This document shows positions 4,747 through 5,462 of a DNA stretch of 5,462 nt, piece by piece. The translations under genes and the position numbers were made by a program. The stretch's first letter is position 1. Every line of letters starts with the position of its first letter. Origin of the DNA: JACZQZ01 sp046756945. GTDB lineage: Bacteria; Pseudomonadota; Alphaproteobacteria; Rhodospirillales; 2-02-FULL-58-16. The DNA lies in contig JBHHXI010000165.1 of NCBI GenBank assembly GCA_046756945.1, forward strand, positions 1 through 5,462, written 5' to 3'. Under the pieces are notes generated by a model that saw only the letters and a list, made by a program, of their open reading frames with translations, had not been told where the DNA came from and ran no database searches.

Positions 4747-5462
4747 TCAGGATGCGCCGGCGCCGGCCAGCTCCTTGGCGATCGTCTTCGCCGTGCGTTT
4801 GACGATGGCCTCCACGGCCGAGCGCTTTTCGTCGAGCACCCTGAGCACGTTGATGGTACCGTCGTCGTCCATGGCGCGACGGCCCAGCATCACCACGAAC
4901 TCGGCCTTGCCGGGTTTGGTGTCCGGAATGCGGCCGATGGCGGGTATCTGGCGCAGGATGCCCCTCGCCACCTCCAGATCGTCGCGCCGGGCCCCTTTCT
5001 CGGCACGCCGGGCGGCGCGTTCGGCCTTGACGCAGCCCTTGATGCCGCCTTCCTGGGATTCGATGAAGCTCTTGACGGTTTCCGCGGTCCGGTTGTTGCG
5101 ATGGGCGTAGCACAGCGCGGTGGCGTATTCCGACAGGCGCGTCTTGTCGTAGTCGACGCCGAAAACGAGCTTCACGATCGGGGTGAAGGGGGCGCGGGTC
5201 TGCAGGCCGATTCCCGCGGCGGTGCGTAATTCCGCATAGGCCTCGGGATCGGCCTCGCACTCGAAGTAGAAGGCATAGGCGCTCTCGATGGCGAGATACA
5301 GGGTCTCGCGCGATTTCGAATCCGCCTGCACCACCTCGCGCGCCAGGGCCTGGCACTCCTCGAGGCTTTGTGACAGTCGCGGCAACCCGCTGACATGGCC
5401 CACGGCCGATGGCGCCTCGCCAGCTCCCTCGTCCTCCCCGGCGGTGTCCGACGCCGGATCCG
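4747..5462 (-). CDS. Hypothetical protein of unknown function (5' end beyond the window or uncertain)
   Basis: I do not recognise this family. The frame runs from the right edge to a TGA at 4747-4749, about 237 residues with no stop. A GTG at 5403 would give 218 residues but has no convincing SD, and the frame upstream encodes an acidic Gly/Ala/Glu-rich segment (DPASDTAGEDEGAGEAPSAV), so the true start is probably further right. Counting from 5403: a helical region LAREVVQADSKSRETLYLAI (20-39) and AYAFYFECEADPEAYAEL; a central block TPIVKLVFG (74-82) with DKTRLSEYATALCYAHRNN (86-104); GGIKGC (119-124); then a basic, probably coiled segment KAERAARRAEKGARR (126-140); and a charged C-terminal tail. 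There is no signal peptide or membrane helix. The helix-loop-helix look of 86-104 and the basic segment would suit nucleic-acid binding, but that is a guess. It is convergent with the his operon and has its own terminator. Confidence 0.8.
   Translation of the reverse strand, partial: DPASDTAGEDEGAGEAPSAVGHVSGLPRLSQSLEECQALAREVVQADSKSRETLYLAIESAYAFYFECEADPEAYAELRTAAGIGLQTRAPFTPIVKLVFGVDYDKTRLSEYATALCYAHRNNRTAETVKSFIESQEGGIKGCVKAERAARRAEKGARRDDLEVARGILRQIPAIGRIPDTKPGKAEFVVMLGRRAMDDDGTINVLRVLDEKRSAVEAIVKRTAKTIAKELAGAGAS

Noticed and set aside
4715..5356. 213-codon minus-strand frame overlapping the unknown right-hand gene
   Set aside because: Extremely Arg/Gly/Pro/His-rich, the usual look of an out-of-frame shadow; the 4747 frame has the balanced composition.

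Overview
The window is GC-rich (roughly two thirds G+C by eye) and its gene content and order point to an alphaproteobacterium, most likely Rhodospirillales-like. The main clues are hslV divergent from hisB, a DUF2628 membrane protein between hisB and hisH, the run hisH-hisA-hisF-hisE, and a HIT protein at the end. The taxonomic call is inference from gene order and protein style; no 16S or other marker is present.

Layout. (1) Positions 1-322, minus strand: the N-terminal 107 residues of HslV, the proteolytic subunit of the HslUV protease; the rest lies off the left edge. (2) 323-590: a divergent control region with a good match to an alphaproteobacterial heat-shock (RpoH-type) promoter facing hslV, a weaker candidate promoter facing hisB, and three 17-bp inverted repeats that all have 6-bp arms and 5-nt loops. 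(3) 591-4528, plus strand: a compact seven-gene run, hisB, DUF2628 gene, hisH, hisA, hisF, hisE, HIT gene. Gaps are 30 nt or less and one junction is an ATGA overlap (DUF2628/hisH), so it reads as one operon. (4) 4529-4746: a non-coding stretch between convergent genes, packed with GC-rich palindromes that look like an intergenic repeat element, including a hairpin with a T tract that should terminate the minus-strand gene. (5) 4747-5462, minus strand: a gene of unknown function whose reading frame stays open to the right edge.

How the genes work together. HisE hydrolyses phosphoribosyl-ATP (second step of histidine synthesis). HisA isomerises ProFAR to PRFAR. HisH makes ammonia from glutamine and passes it to HisF, which cleaves PRFAR to imidazole-glycerol phosphate (IGP) and AICAR. 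HisB (dehydratase only, not the bifunctional enterobacterial form) then dehydrates IGP. hisG, hisI, hisC and hisD are not in the window. The DUF2628 protein and the HIT protein have no proven role in the pathway but sit inside its transcription unit. No histidine leader peptide or attenuator was seen upstream of hisB.

Most of the window is ordinary housekeeping sequence. The parts worth a second look are the control region, the palindrome cluster, the DUF2628 gene embedded in the operon, the unknown right-hand gene, and two substitutions at usually conserved positions (HisA residue 131, HisB residue 99).
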